Positions 27,201-39,050 of a stretch of 64,000 bases of DNA are shown one piece after another. The stretch spans positions 14,621,724 through 14,685,723 of the forward strand of contig NC_092463.1 in assembly GCF_047495875.1 (NCBI RefSeq), read 5' to 3'. A program made the position numbers and the translations under genes. Under the pieces are notes generated by a model. It saw only the letters and a list, made by a program, of their open reading frames with translations. It made no database searches and was not told the DNA's origin. The first letter of the stretch is position 1, and each line of letters begins with the position of its first letter. This DNA is from Pithys albifrons albifrons. Taxonomy: Eukaryota; Chordata; Aves; Passeriformes; Thamnophilidae.

Positions 27201-30200
27201 CTATAAAATGGTAATGGTGCTGAAACCCCATCTCCTGAAAAACATATTCTACAATGTTGAACTATTTTATGTGGCCTGAAAACTGAAGAGAGAACAGTAA
27301 AAGATCAGATACCTAAGGCTTCACAAGAAAAGACATATCCAAAAATAAACCACGAAAAAAAACCCCAAAACAACCACATGTACTTTGACCACAGATACTA
27401 AAACTATAAATGGGCAAATCAAGTCATCTTTGTTCATGTTCAGCTTTAAGCATAGATGCAATAGTTCATCCTAAAGTAAATAATCATTTTCAACAACTTT
27501 CACTTTTCCAGAACACATTTTTATGCTAATAAAGCAAAATTTAGCAATTAAGAAAATGAAATTTGTGTTCACTATAAATCCTCAGTGTTTAATCAGACAT
27601 AGACCCATGTTTTCCTTGTTCTACTGTTTCTCACTTCTTGTCTTTTAATGTTCAGTGACTAGAGGCATAATTAATTAATGTTTTTTAAAAAAACATTCTA
27701 AATATTGAGTTAAAAACAGGAATATTTTCACATTGATAACAGAAATTATTTTTCTCATGAAAACAGGACCTATTTCTCTACCAAGATGTCACAAGCACTA
27801 TTCCATTTCTACTTAGTAAAAAGCAATATGCTAAACATCTTAACAGTCTTTATAAATTAAGAAGCCCTAGTTAAGAAAGTTACATTAAAAATACAGTAAG
27901 CAAAAGTTAGTAAGTGGAAAAAAAGAAAAATGCCAGCATAACCCACAGGGGAAAAAAAAAGAAAAACATTTTTCTAGATTCAGAAACCTGGTTTGTTTGT
28001 TTGCTGCACTGAGTTTTTTAAAGACTTTTGTATTTATAAAAATGGATGCAACAATGCATACTTCTGAGAAGAGTTTTACATCCTTACCCACACCCTTGTG
28101 TGCATCAATACTGGTATATTCAATAGTTCCATCATGACACCTTTTCGGATCTTCTTTATATGCTTTGTGAACTCCTTCAGAACAGTATCGGTAGGCAAGT
28201 CCATAATCCACCAAGTACACCTAGCAATTTCCACAAAGAATTAAAGAAGTATAAATACAAAAAATATGAAAATAATAAATGCAACTCCCAAATATTCTCC
28301 TAAGTTTTTTAAAAGCACTAAAAAAGGTGAGTTGTTCAAGTTTGAATGATTCCTTTTCAGGGCTTTATTCATCTTAATACTTATGACTTGAAAACAATGC
28401 CAGATAGGTTTTATAGTTTTTCACAGAGCAGTCTGATTTGGAAGCCATTTCTTGCTGATACAGAAGACAAGTAGTTACATAGTCAGTTATTACCATTAAA
28501 ATTAAATTTAAAAAACCCCAACAAACAAGCAAAACAATAAATCATGCCCACAGAGTTAAAATACACTTAACCCTCTTTGAAGTCAGCTGTCCCATTTGAA
28601 CTACTCCTCATGAACAACACAGTTACTCTAAGAGAACTGAAATTATTTTATATCTTTCACAAGCTAAAACATTTGGGCAAGAACTTATATAATTCTGAAA
28701 CTCCAACAAGCATTCTTTGAATAGTAAAGAGAGTTAAAAATGCAGAAAAATGAAAGACTTCCGTAAATCAAGTGGAACAATAAACACTAAAGACCAATTT
28801 TTCCAAGTAACAGAACACTTATTTGATGGATTTCTTGAACAAAGGAATGAGGTAACAATGCAGACAGGCAAACATAATTTACCAGAGTGCTATATAATTT
28901 TAGGCTTCCACCTGCAAATACCTATTTGTGAGTCAATTTTGTTTTAATCTCAAGAATTTCTCTAGAATATTATTTAGGCCAAATAGTCAATTGATAACTG
29001 TCCAGTAAAATGCATTAAAAATCATAGAATATTAACTAGATATAAATGTCAAGCAGAAATAATGTTACCATATACTTTCTCAAAAATGAGCTTCTGCAAG
29101 ATTTCACAGGTTCAAAGCACTTTCATGTGTTGTCAAATAGAAGGTTTAAAACATGAGGAATAAAATCCATCAGAAATACCTGATTAGGGTTCTTGTAACT
29201 CAGAAGGAGGTTTGCGGCCTTGATGTCTCCATGCACGTATTCATGCTCGTGGATGAATTCCAGAATATCAAGCTAACAAAACAAAAGTCATGTAAATGCA
29301 GTACCCAGGTCCACCCAGCAGAGGACCTGGACTCAGCACAATAGTGAGATTGAACTGAGAGACTTGCACAGGGAAGACAGATTGTGAAAACAGAACGTAT
29401 TTTTAAAACTTACTATTCTCAGGCCTAATTGTAGTACAGTTTTACGGGAAAATTGCTTTGCATTCTCTTCATATATCTTCTGAAGATCTCTCCCAAATCG
29501 GTCTATTATCATAAATCGATAACTAAATTCAAGGGCAAGGAAAAAAAAACCAAACAGCAAAGTTACTGAATTGCACTTAGCAAAGTATCTTATCTGTGTG
29601 TTAACTGTACAAATTACTGACTGAAAATGCCTCTCTCAAAAGAAACTGTGTGAAACACCTGACTTTCTTTTTTAATGCAGTACATCCATTCCTACCTTTT
29701 TCCACAGCAGCTAGTCAAAAGCTCGTCCATCAAGAGAACTGCTTTTTATTCTAGTTATGCAATACAATAACAAGTCCTCACAGAGGAAAACATCCCTATT
29801 GTAGCTCACTCTAGGCAAAACCAAGCATCAATTACTTACAAAAATACATTTCTTACTTTATAAACAACTAAGTCACTTAACATGGCTACATAAAATGTTC
29901 ATCTACTGAAATCTATTGCAAACTTTTTAATCTGTTATAAACAACCCAAACCTCTCACTGCCAAAGGTGTTCAGATATTCACTGTTACAGCCAAACTATT
30001 GTAAGAACTGTAAGAGTTCATATAGGCTATATTAAAGAAATTCATGCATTAAACACTGAGTGCAAAGACACATTTATCTGAGAGATAAAAAAAAACCCCA
30101 AACATGCTACATTTACTTTTGCCTCTCAAAATTAATGTTGTTTTTAATATTAGGTTAGTTTTAGAGTTGAGGACCTTCTGAAACACTGATATTTCTGACA

Positions 30201-33200
30201 TACTGAAGCATACATACCAACTGCCCTATGCAGTGATCCACACAGAGAAGCCTGACCTACTCTAAGCTGCCAGAGAACTACTAAAACTCCTTTGCAGCAC
30301 AGCTGGTTAGAGAAAGTCCACCAGGAAACAAGTGCTATTACATAAACATTAACAACCAAGTCACAAAACCCCTTCATGACAGGGAACAATACTAAAAACT
30401 ATCCCTAGATTTAAAACAAATTCAACATGAGACTAAAAATTATTCTAGCTCACAGATTAGGGAAAGAAAAACATCCTTAGGGAAAACAAAAAAGATTTGA
30501 GGGAGCACTAAAATCTTAATATTTGTGAGTGAAAATACTCTTAAGTGCACACTATAAGAAAAACTTTGAAGGTAGTCATACTATTCAAGGACTTGCAAAT
30601 TAGAAGTTGACTTTGTTTTAATTAAAATATAAAAAGCTTCTAAACCACATATATAGAGAGAACCTCACTATATTACAGCAAAGTTCCCAACAAAAGAAAA
30701 CTAAATTAAACTGACTAGAACAGACACAAATAGGAGTAACAAAAGGAATACAGATAAAAATGTATCTATTTGTATAGTTCCCTAAGCACACCCTGCCATG
30801 AACATGAAACTTTGTAGCAGGAAAGAACAACAAAAAGAGAAGTGGAAAATACACCTTATACAGTAAATTAGATTAAAAGGGATAGTGGTTGTGGGTTAAA
30901 TAAATACCAGCGTATGTCAACAAAAGATATATTTACCTTTTTCCATTTTTTTCATGCAAGCCAAAACCCCAGTATCTTGGTACACCTATATATTTCAGTT
31001 TATGGGACTTAGTCCACTTCTGAACTGAAAATACAAATAAAGTTCATGAATTTGCATCAGTAGAGACTTACATAAAAAGGAAGTAGTCACATTGTTTAAA
31101 ATTTCTACATACCTGTGAGCTGCTTATTTCACAGAAACATGAATGCAAAGTATACTGGAAAGTTAATGAAGTATCCAGTGTAGGGAGAGAGATGCAACTC
31201 AAGTTTCAGTTTACACAACACCAGCAACATAACTACATAGAACACCTCTAATTTACTCTAATGTCTGAATAAGATTTCAAAAAATTAAAAATAATTTTGA
31301 AAATTACCTAAAGGGATTCTCTTAAAGTTTGATCTTATTCCTATGGGCTCTATTTGCCTAAATGCTTGTAGTTCATTAATAACATTGTAACAGACTGCTT
31401 ACTTTCATCTGGCTTAGCAGCTCGCATGTAGAACTTTAACTCAGTAAAAAGAGGTCCATTCTCGCTGGGTTCCTTTAAGATAATTTACAATTTGTTAAAA
31501 ACTGCTGTGTTAGTGCCTAATAATTATTAAAAACTCACAAAATGTAACATTCACCCTATAAAAACAGATTCTCCATCAAATGCTCTACCCAGTGCTGATG
31601 AACTCAATAGAATATCTTCTTTTTATAAAAGTAGTTTAGCTCTAAAAAGTTATTTTCATTATAAATTGCTTAATGTTAAGAATATCAAAGAATACTGTCC
31701 CATAACAAAAGACTAAAGAATAACAAATTAACTGAAATGTATAGAAATATTACCAATATTTGGCAGAAGTTTAGCAGAGAACATTGAGCAACATTCATTA
31801 TCTCATTTTTTCAAATTAAAGCTGGATTGCACCAACTCCATTAGCCATTAGTGATCTTAAAATAACACCTGAAATGATTCAATGAATAAACCTTAACAGA
31901 AGTTAAATTCCTACTGAACATAAGGCATTTAGTTCCATTCATACATTAGTTGACAGAGATAAAAATTACAGAGGATTTCAAAATTTCTCTTAAACTAAGT
32001 TACAACAACTACACCAGGCTTGTCTTCAGACCCTACCTTGTATTTAATATAAAGTATTTCAGTTCCATTTTCAAAAGACAAATCTATGGGAACCACGTAA
32101 CAAATGAAGTTCAAGAGACAAATTTGTAGGAATTGAAATACTGCAAGAACAGCAAACGGTCATGTTCCTTGATGATACATTTCCAGAACTTGATACAAAA
32201 AAAAAAGAGATTTCATCTCTTGTAATTCTGTTGTAATTTTTGAGTGATTGATTTTGAGATCAGCTTAAGCAATATATTTTAGTGTAGTTACCTATATATG
32301 TCCGAATTCATTCTATCTCAGTGAAAATACGTGTGTTGGAACATCCTACACTTAAAAAATAACAAAATGTATGTGGTTACTGGTAAAGAAATCCAGAAAT
32401 AATACAGCCACATGATATTAGGAAAAGTGCCAAGATACACATTGATTTTAAATGGTTTTAATTTTAACTTCTAAATGCAGATGCAACGATCCAGGAAATT
32501 GATAAAGGCCAGACTGTACCACTCAGCTAACAGAGGTTTTCTGCCGTCTGACATTAACAGAGCAATGCAAAGAGACCGTACAAACCGATGACCGAGGGCA
32601 GCAGCGTGCACTGATCTCTGGGCTCAGAGGCAGAGGTGAAAGACAGGTCAGAATGAGAGCAGATACCAGTCCAGGCATCACTCCTAGGTCTGGAACCTCG
32701 ATTACAAACCTACTGCCTATCTACACTTTACTTTCTCCAGCAGCACTGCCCTGATAAACAAGGGAGCCAACACAACAGTTTTCTGGGCCTCTCCTTGAGG
32801 AACCAACAGTCAGACTTTAGCCAGCAACCATTAAAAAATAACAAAACCAAAGTAACTGACCAACACACACAAGTCTTTATCCACAATAGTCAATAAATTA
32901 ACAATACAGTGATTATATAAGCAGTCAAGATGCATTAAACAACTAAATTCCCATACTGCAGTTATCTTGAACACACATTATTTGACCTATACACTTGTTT
33001 CTGTGGAGCACAAGCCATTAAAACACTAACTTAATTAGAATATAAATAAATTATCTTATATATAATTTTCATTCCATTAACATGGGTTTCAACAATGTTA
33101 TTTTCTCACTAAAATACAGCGGAAAACTGTAGGTATTAAAAATACTTACAATATTTATCTATAAATAAATTATGCCACAAAAATTTATATCTCAGTGCTG

Positions 33201-36200
33201 AAAAAGAGATATATCTTTCTCTAAATGCTGAAAATCTGCTATTTTTTCATACTTGAGAGAATGGATAAATTATGTAACCACAAAATTGTTCTTCATGTTG
33301 ACTAAGAAGGTGTTTTACCACAATACCATTAATTCTACATACAGATAAATAAATGCATATGCTATGCTAAAAAAGCTCACACAGTCCAGAAAAACTGCAA
33401 AGACAAATTTCTACAGCTTTATGCCCAGGACCTTTTTAAACACATGGCTTATAAAATTGAAATTGAAGTCTTATTCAAAAAGATATCATAATGAAAGTGA
33501 TTATGGTGTACATGTCGACATCCAACAAGTTTCAAGTAGTACTGTAAGAATTCTGATCTTTTTCAGTCAGCAATTTAATGAAGTGTAATTAAACTCTGCA
33601 TCCACTCCTGAGTGATGACATCTGAAAGGTCCACACGTTAAAAAGCATTTCTTTTTTTAATAAAAACTGTGACTCATTTCATATTGTTCAGACATCAATA
33701 CTATGAGGATATGTCAAAGACTAAGCCAATTTCCATCCTGCTTTAATAGCTTAATTTGAAGAACATTACTATAGAAGCACATATTTTGTTAAACACTAAT
33801 AATTGTTCAAAGCTGTTAATCACTTTGCTTCAGCTGATGGATCAACTAGCAACCACCCAGGCATCAGAAAATGGGCTGTTATCTGTAGTTGTGTTATACT
33901 AGACTGTAAAGGCATAATATGTTATGGGTCATTTGTGAGGCTAGCACAAAGACTAGGGCTACTCGTTATTGCCATAAAGACAAAACTATAAAAGACCAAT
34001 TAGAAGTGAGTAGTCATCTGGGATATTAGCAATGGAGGTATTTCCAAAATGCTGCAACCAAGTGAATCTAGCATAAAAGCAACCCAAAAGTTGGGGCAAC
34101 TCTTATATTCAGAGCCTAAAGTAGAGAAGGGAGCAGATGAACAGGTTTCAAAATCAGGAAAAGAGGGAGACAGCAATTACACACAGGATAAAGTAATGCA
34201 TATCTGATGATTTTCCAAGCAAGTCAAACCAGACTCTTCCATGAAAATTAAATGGTGCTCTGCTTCCTGATCAGTCCAAACTCAACAGGAGTCAGCAATT
34301 AAAAGCCACTGCCTCTTACAGCCAAAAGCCACTGCTGATATTTTCAGTGTCTGTTATGTCTATGAAACAGGCCACAGTTCCTGCATGAGACACCCCACCC
34401 CAGCCCCAACAGCACAGGCTGAACATACTAAAGCATGCAGCTTCAGGCTGGGGCTCCTGGTCCATGCAGAATTCTTGGCCACAAACACCTAAGGCAGCAG
34501 CAGCAGGCTCGTGTTGAAAGTGTGGCAATCTGACATCTGCAGGGTAAGCAGTGCCATTTTCAGCAAGGGACGACATTTTGGAAACAGGGTCATCACAAAC
34601 TGCACCTTGGGGTGTCTGAACAGTACCAAAATCAATACCCTAGAGTTTCCCTTTAGTCAGCAGATGTAAATATCAAGATTAAAGGCACATATTAACTAAA
34701 ATGTATTTTATTCTAATTTGACCTGAACTTTCAGTTTCAGGAAGAAATGCAAAAAGTATTAACGTATTTACAATGTGACCAATTACTGCAGCAAAGCATT
34801 TCGGTATCTTCATGTAGTTTAATAAATAAAATGTTAGAACAGTGCAGTTCTGAACTAGGCTGAAAAACTAATCTTTTACACTGTGGAGTTCTTGTACAGT
34901 TTTCTGGTATTTGTTTTTAACACAGCAACAGAACTGCCACCAAGATAACGAAGGGTCTGGATCTACTATGGCTATTCCCATATTCCCAGTTTTTTACTAA
35001 GACTTTACCAGGGAATCATACATAACAGTAGGTTAAAAAATTAGGTGTCAATGCAATTTTAATTCAATAGAAACTAGAACATGTATGTGGTTTATAATAA
35101 AACATTTTATCCATGGAGACCTTGGGAAGCAAAGTTTTGCTTTTTCTATTCCCAAGATATTTGTCAGTTTACCAACATCTAGTGGTGAGCAACAGCTCAC
35201 ACAGACTCACTGTTGAACCTCAGAAACTCTCCAAAAGCTAGCCAGATACCATTTGGTGGTATCTGGGCTGTTTATAGGAAGCAAATGAAACAGAATCTGA
35301 TACATTTCATGAATCTTTCTCAACTCCACTGATGTTCCACTATGATGTTCCACATACAGAGTCCCAGTTCTCAGCTGCATTCCTCTGTACCACCACACTT
35401 TTATTTTAAACAGCACTATGCAATTGTATTATTTTCAGATGATGTTTTAAACTACCCTTGGTACCCTACAACAAATATTTTGTTGTGAAGTAAAAATTCA
35501 AATGCTCTCTTACCACTTTTACAACATAAGGGGCATCACTGACAACCTCCTTTGAAGAATTAACATCAGCTGTTAAAAAGGAAGCTTGTATTAGTAGTAG
35601 AAGAGCAAACTGTCACAAAGCAAACACTTCTTTGCTATGCAGCATGGACAAACATATGATACAAGCATTGGTAAGAGAACTACTCTGAATGGCAAGGCTA
35701 CCACATATGGGTATGGTCTTGCATTCTCCCTTCTGTTTGAGAAGAACAGGCAGTTTACTAAATAAAGGAATTATATTTTATTATCCAGTAATTTTTTCCT
35801 AGTCAACAGTATTTCTTTTGTTTTCCAGGATTGTGATAAACATATACATTAGTGGACATAAAGATGAAAAATAAATTCTTTCTACTATGTTGCCATGTTA
35901 CACATCCAAATACTGGGTATGTTGCTACTAAGCTGTTGATATTTGTGACACAAGATATAGGTATGAAGGACACCAAATTAGGCAAGCACAAAGTACAGGA
36001 ATATTCAGAGTCACACCTTTGTGCAAATGATGGGGAAGCAGAGAGCAAGTTTTGGCTTGAACAAAGCAGGAATTCTGAACAAGAAAAACGACAATCTGAG
36101 CGAGCTCAAACTTCAGTAAATTTAGTAGCTTGCTAAGCAAGGCTGAGTAAGTAATTGAAAGCTTCTTTGGCAAGAAGCCACCCACTAGTCCTGTTTTTCT

Positions 36201-37197
36201 TAACCCATTTATGCTGCACTCTGTTCATTTTAAAAGCAGGACAGACTTTTTGTTGTTTTCCAGCTCAATATATAAATTCAGAGCAACTTTTTCACCAAGA
36301 TGAGGAAAACCATATTACAGAGATCACATTAGCTTTCATCCTCTCAAAAATGTTTGAAGAACAACTACAGGCAATCAAATAGTTGTTAGTCTCAAGGCCT
36401 CTCTGATCTGTTCATTTGTTCAAGTAAGAATGATACTAAGCATGGAACACTATTCACTTTAAGCAATTTTCCTTGTATTCAGTAACAGCATTGAAAAACA
36501 AGAACTGTACTGACAGTTTAAACTGTAAAGTCAAACATTTGCATTTGTTTTGAGCAATTGTAACATAAAAAAGTATATGACATGTCAAAGGTCATGAAAA
36601 AAATCAAAGCAACACGAAAGGCAAGACCAGCCCAAATAGTGACTGATATCAGTAGCCTCCAGAGAATATACTCAGACTGTTTCAGTTCAGAATTTGTCGT
36701 TATAAAGACAATTATGCAAAAATCCAGTATTTTGGCCAGAACAAAAATCAAATTTAAATAAATAGTGAATTACATTTTCCATGGCTAAAAAGTAATAAAG
36801 ATTTTGGTCTAAAAAAAGAATGAACTACCATTACAAAATCATACAACTAGTGCTTAAAATTACTAATAGTTTATCCGTGTCATCTTCTTCCAATGCCATG
36901 ATCCAAGCTACAGTTCTAGTAAAAAGGATCACATGAAGACAGTTTGCACTTTTAACTTAGGGTCAACTTTTCACTGTTCTGAATAAGAATAAACATCTCA
37001 CTCTCCATTTTAGAGCATTATCAAAGATAACCCCACTTACCAAGGTATAGGCGTCCAAAGCCTCCCTGCCCTATGGGGACACCTAATTTCCATTCTTTCC
37101 TTGATATATCTACTAGAACCTCCCCCGCAGTAAATAATTCAGCAAGTTTCCTTTTTGCAGGGGCTCTTTTTCCAGCAGTCTTCTTACTATATGGCAT
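12133..37197 (-). CDS. VRK1: VRK1, vaccinia-related kinase 1 (nuclear Ser/Thr kinase), 12 coding exons
   Basis: The spliced coding sequence joins, on the minus strand, 37197-37041, 35569-35514, 31472-31403, 31024-30937, 29522-29414, 29272-29180, 28220-28088, 26838-26718, 25901-25843, 25103-24925, 20729-20636 and 12215-12133. All phases agree and the product is 413 residues. Visible kinase elements are the glycine-rich loop GQGGFG (residues 43-48), the ATP-anchoring lysine in VVKV (K70), the catalytic loop [10 protein letters not shown] (174-183, base D176) and DYG (196-198) in place of DFG. HGD and DYG are typical of the VRK family, so the kinase should be active. The C-terminal tail has a basic stretch KKRRK (355-359) and ends TAIRKRVQK, close to human VRK1. 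VRK1 is known to phosphorylate BAF/BANF1, histone H3 and p53 in the nucleus. Paralogues VRK2 and VRK3 are unlikely: the tail lacks a membrane anchor and the catalytic residues are intact. Confidence 0.97.
12216..20635 (-). other. VRK1: VRK1 intron 12 (8.4 kb)
   Basis: The intron begins with GTAAGA at 20635 and ends with CAG at 12216. It is mostly AT-rich sequence with no gene recognised. It contains an antisense ERV-type LTR at its 5' (high-coordinate) end and a GC-richer unexplained stretch around 17.58-17.82 kb. Confidence 0.85.
19781..20604 (+). mobile_element. Avian endogenous retrovirus-type LTR, antisense in VRK1 intron 12
   Basis: The element starts near TGTGGCCATTGGCTGGGTTT, with the exact 5' end uncertain between 19781 and 19799. 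It ends in a CCACA-type terminus at 20604. Between about 20090 and 20240 it holds imperfect repeats of the GAGCAGATAT...CTGCA type. Plus-strand AATAAA signals lie near 20469 and 20479, and the TTTTCCCCAAGC block near 20440 is typical of an LTR family widespread in birds, as I remember it. No flanking coding region for gag or pol was seen, so it appears to be a solo or truncated LTR. No convincing target-site duplication was found. It is opposite in sense to VRK1 and ends 31 bp short of the exon 12 donor. Confidence 0.75.
20636..20729 (-). CDS. VRK1: VRK1 coding exon 12 (Ala/Lys-rich tail)
   Basis: This exon encodes residues 356-386 and the first base of 387. It starts KRRK, completing the basic KKRRK cluster, then has an alanine run, an acidic Ser/Glu stretch, and a second basic KKK followed by alanines. 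The acceptor follows a long T tract ending TTCAG, and the donor is a good GTAAGA. The basic start aligns with the KKRKK of human VRK1. The rest does not align well with the human tail, whose sequence here is low-complexity and acidic. Confidence 0.9.
20730..24924 (-). other. VRK1: VRK1 intron 11 (4.2 kb)
   Basis: The intron starts GTTTGA, a non-optimal 5' splice site, and ends TTCTTCAG. It is AT-rich and no gene or recognisable transposon was seen. A GC-richer, more complex block at about 21.63-21.85 kb is a candidate conserved non-coding element, but this cannot be tested here. Confidence 0.8.
24925..25103 (-). CDS. VRK1: VRK1 coding exon 11 (end of kinase domain)
   Basis: This exon encodes residues 296-355, starting [19 protein letters not shown] and including [10 protein letters not shown] and KDDG. 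All of this is close to human VRK1 over the helix after the kinase core. The acceptor is TTCTTTAG and the exon ends in phase 0 at AAAAG. The donor GTTTGA is weak but is the only position that keeps frame with exon 12 and matches the human exon boundary. Confidence 0.95.
25104..25842 (-). other. VRK1: VRK1 intron 10
   Basis: This 739-bp AT-rich intron has a GTAAGA donor and a TTTAG acceptor. I see no other feature in it. Confidence 0.85.
25843..25901 (-). CDS. VRK1: VRK1 coding exon 10
   Basis: This 59-nt exon encodes residues 276-296, including [12 protein letters not shown], which matches the human LMDKCFPEKNKP segment of the C-lobe. It is bounded by TTTTTCAG and GTAAGA. Confidence 0.95.
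25902..26717 (-). other. VRK1: VRK1 intron 9
   Basis: This 816-bp AT-rich intron runs from a GTGAGA donor to a TTTTTCAG acceptor. I see no other feature in it. Confidence 0.85.
26718..26838 (-). CDS. VRK1: VRK1 coding exon 9
   Basis: This exon encodes residues 236-276. It starts [16 protein letters not shown] and contains [11 protein letters not shown] and VRDSKI. These are the C-lobe segments after the activation loop and are almost identical to human VRK1. The donor is GTGAGA and the acceptor is ATTTAG. Confidence 0.96.
26839..28087 (-). other. VRK1: VRK1 intron 8
   Basis: This 1.25-kb AT-rich intron starts GTAAGG and ends TTTAG. I see nothing else in it. Confidence 0.85.
28088..28220 (-). 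CDS. VRK1: VRK1 coding exon 8 (DYG and activation segment)
   Basis: This exon encodes residues 192-236. It starts [12 protein letters not shown], where the metal-binding aspartate D196 lies in DYG rather than DFG, as is usual for VRKs. It continues through [19 protein letters not shown], the activation segment. The acceptor is TTGCTAG and the donor is GTAAGG. Confidence 0.97.
28221..29179 (-). other. VRK1: VRK1 intron 7
   Basis: This 959-bp AT-rich intron runs from GTATTT to GCTAG. No other feature was recognised. Confidence 0.85.
29180..29272 (-). CDS. VRK1: VRK1 coding exon 7 (catalytic loop)
   Basis: This exon encodes residues 161-191, including [17 protein letters not shown]. The catalytic base is D176 and the partner lysine is K178. 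HGD replaces the usual HRD, which is normal for VRK kinases. The exon is exactly 93 nt, phase 0 at both ends, with acceptor TTGTTAG and donor GTATTT. The intron between exons 6 and 7 is only 141 bp. Confidence 0.97.
29414..29522 (-). CDS. VRK1: VRK1 coding exon 6
   Basis: This exon encodes residues 124-160. It contains [20 protein letters not shown] and [12 protein letters not shown], which align with the hinge and alpha-D/E region of human VRK1. The acceptor is ATTTAG and the donor is GTAAGT. Confidence 0.96.
29523..30936 (-). other. VRK1: VRK1 intron 5
   Basis: This 1.4-kb AT-rich intron starts GTAAAT and ends TTTAG. I see no other feature in it. Confidence 0.85.
30937..31024 (-). CDS. VRK1: VRK1 coding exon 5
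   Basis: This exon encodes residues 95-124, including [20 protein letters not shown]. The segment matches the human KLKYLGVPKYWGSGLHDKN part of the N-lobe. The acceptor is TTTTCAG and the donor is GTAAAT. Confidence 0.95.
31025..31402 (-). other. VRK1: VRK1 intron 4
   Basis: This 378-bp AT-rich intron has a GTAAGC donor and a TTTTCAG acceptor. Nothing else was seen in it. Confidence 0.85.
31403..31472 (-). CDS. VRK1: VRK1 coding exon 4
   Basis: This exon encodes residues 72-94 and the first base of 95. It contains [20 protein letters not shown], which covers helix alpha-C, with the conserved glutamate in TELKFY. The donor GTAAGC is good. The acceptor CTTAAAG has a weak pyrimidine tract. Confidence 0.95.
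31473..35513 (-). other. VRK1: VRK1 intron 3 (4.0 kb)
   Basis: The intron begins GTAAGA and ends TTAAAG. It is AT-rich with two somewhat GC-richer patches, about 32.5-32.8 kb and 34.3-34.6 kb, neither of which I recognise. No gene was seen on either strand. Confidence 0.8.
35514..35569 (-). CDS. VRK1: VRK1 coding exon 3 (ATP-anchoring lysine)
   Basis: This 56-nt exon encodes residues 53-71, [19 protein letters not shown]. It holds the N-lobe lysine K70, equivalent to human K71. The acceptor is TTTTTAACAG and the donor is GTAAGA. Confidence 0.95.
35570..37040 (-). other. VRK1: VRK1 intron 2
   Basis: This 1.47-kb AT-rich intron starts GTAAGT and ends TTAACAG. Short open frames in it do not resemble known proteins. 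Confidence 0.85.
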
Positions 37198-37202
37198 TTT
37201 CC
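37041..37202 (-). CDS. VRK1: VRK1 exon 2 with start codon and glycine-rich loop
   Basis: The exon opens at 37202, after a long pyrimidine tract ending CTCCAG. It has a 5-base leader and then ATG at 37197-37195. Residues 1-52 begin MPYSKK, have a basic N-terminal stretch, and include KEWKLG followed by [12 protein letters not shown], the ATP-binding loop. This ATG matches the human start within one residue of length, so it was chosen as the initiator. The donor is a strong GTAAGT. Confidence 0.96.
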
Positions 37203-38459
37203 CTGGAGTGAGAGAGAGAGAAGGGTAGGAAAATTAAAAAAAAGCATAGGTTACGTGCTGATCCAGCTTATTTTATGTAGAAATCTGTTAGAAGCATGAA
37301 AAAGTACAGGTTGTTTAAGTTATAACTTGTTACTACAAAGATACCATAAAAGAAATGCAGTAAGCAGTTTCATTGGCATGAATTCTAACTGAAAAACAAC
37401 TAATTTTTGCAGGCATCACAAAAAAAATTTGACAGTAAAAGACTTCACAGGAGAAATCTGTTAGGAGCTCTTTTTTATACATGCTGAACAGAAAAGTCTC
37501 AGAACCTATTCTGTTCAATCAATCACAACCAATCACAGGTTGGAAAAACTTTAAAAAAAAAGTTTAATCAAAAGATCTCCTCAGTTTTCCTGGAGTTAAG
37601 CTTGCCTATTGAAAAATTCCAAGTCTTCAGTAATAATACATGGAATTATCTTAGCTGTAAAAAGTACACCAAAAAAATTTAAAAAGCTATCCAAACATTT
37701 TTTTTTCTCCTATATAACTGCAGGAACAAAAATTAAAGTCTGGTTATTGTTTACAGGGTAGCATTGAGTAGGTAATCAATAAACTAGTACATAAGTAGCT
37801 CTTTTGAGATCCTAAGTGTAAATGTGTAACTGATGCCTTCTGCCAACCTCAGGTCTCGGATAAGCAATATTTACAGAAAGAGGAAAACAGTTGTTAAATA
37901 ATTGATGTTAAGGTTATTGTATTGAGTAACTAGTCTAATAGGAAAATAGTATTTTGCTTATTCAGAAACTTCCTGAATTGTGTATTAATAATACTTCTTT
38001 CTCCTTCCAGCAAAATTATAAAATCCCACCAGTCAGAATAGTGTCTTTTAGAACATAACTGTGACTCTGTATGATTTTTATCTGCATAAGGTAAAGATCA
38101 ATTCTTTGTAAAACAACTTATGAAGGCATTTCATGTAAAGAGCTCATTACTTATTTAGCATCAGTTTTCATCTTTCAGTTCTAATGTTCTTCTAGGACTT
38201 ATTTTAATTTCCCAAAAAACAAAAACCAAAAACAAAACTATGACAGTTGTTCCAAAAGCACTCTCCCTTCTACAAGACTCTTCTGATTGGGTAGTACCTT
38301 CAGGAATTTTTCTTCCTCAAATAATGTCTGTCACCCAACTAGCACCTGAAGAAGATAAGCACTTCTCTACTTACTAAATGGAAGAATAACTGTCAAGTTT
38401 CCTGACAATGTTACTGTGTCTAACACTCAAGTCTGCAGCTTTGATTGACCGTATACCTA

Positions 38460-39050
38460 CCTAGAGGTGGAATGTGACAGACTAAAGCCCAACAGTGGAT
38501 AAAACACCCCTTGGAGATGGTGAATGGTGATGTGCACAAGGAGCTCTGGCAATAATGCAAAGGAGCTCACTTGAGCTCAACAAAAGGGTGGCCTTTGTTT
38601 TAGGGAAACAGTTAAATGAGCGGAACACAAAATTGTTAAGTGGATCAAATGGAGGTGTAACTGTCTCCCCGAGTAAGCTTGACCAGTGTGGGGAAATTGA
38701 ACAGGAGGCTCAATCCAGCATCAGCACCCAAAAACTACCTGGCAGAACTTCCAAGAGAACAATGGGCGTGGGCTGGTTGCAATCCAGGTGTTCCTTTCCC
38801 AGTGGTTGGGGACACCAGCACAGTGACAGTGAACATATTATAGAGACTGGTATTGAGAATCACACTGGTATTGTGACTGAACTATGTACTGCAATTGCTG
38901 TATTTTGTAAGTCAAAATTGTATTGCTTTCAGTGTATTTCATATTACTTTCCTAAATCAGAAATCCCGTATGGCACCAACTACCTTCAAATAAGTAAATT
39001 TGATATTAAATATTACGTCCTTCATACATGGAAGAACTAGAAGAATCTGG
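38460..39050 (+). other. Possible old inserted element with unrecognised 161-codon ORF
   Basis: This block is more GC-rich and of higher complexity than the surrounding intron. It contains an open frame at 38555-39040 that matches no protein I can name. Internal phrases recur, such as GAGACTGGTATTGAGAATCACACTGGTATTG (near 38847), which itself contains two related units. It gives the impression of a degenerate interspersed repeat, possibly of retroviral origin, but I could not assign a family and saw no terminal repeats. Confidence 0.3.

Noticed and set aside
27885..28220. 111-codon minus-strand frame containing the VRK1 activation segment
   Set aside because: Only the first 133 nt are exon 8; the rest is read-through past the GTAAGG donor into the intron.
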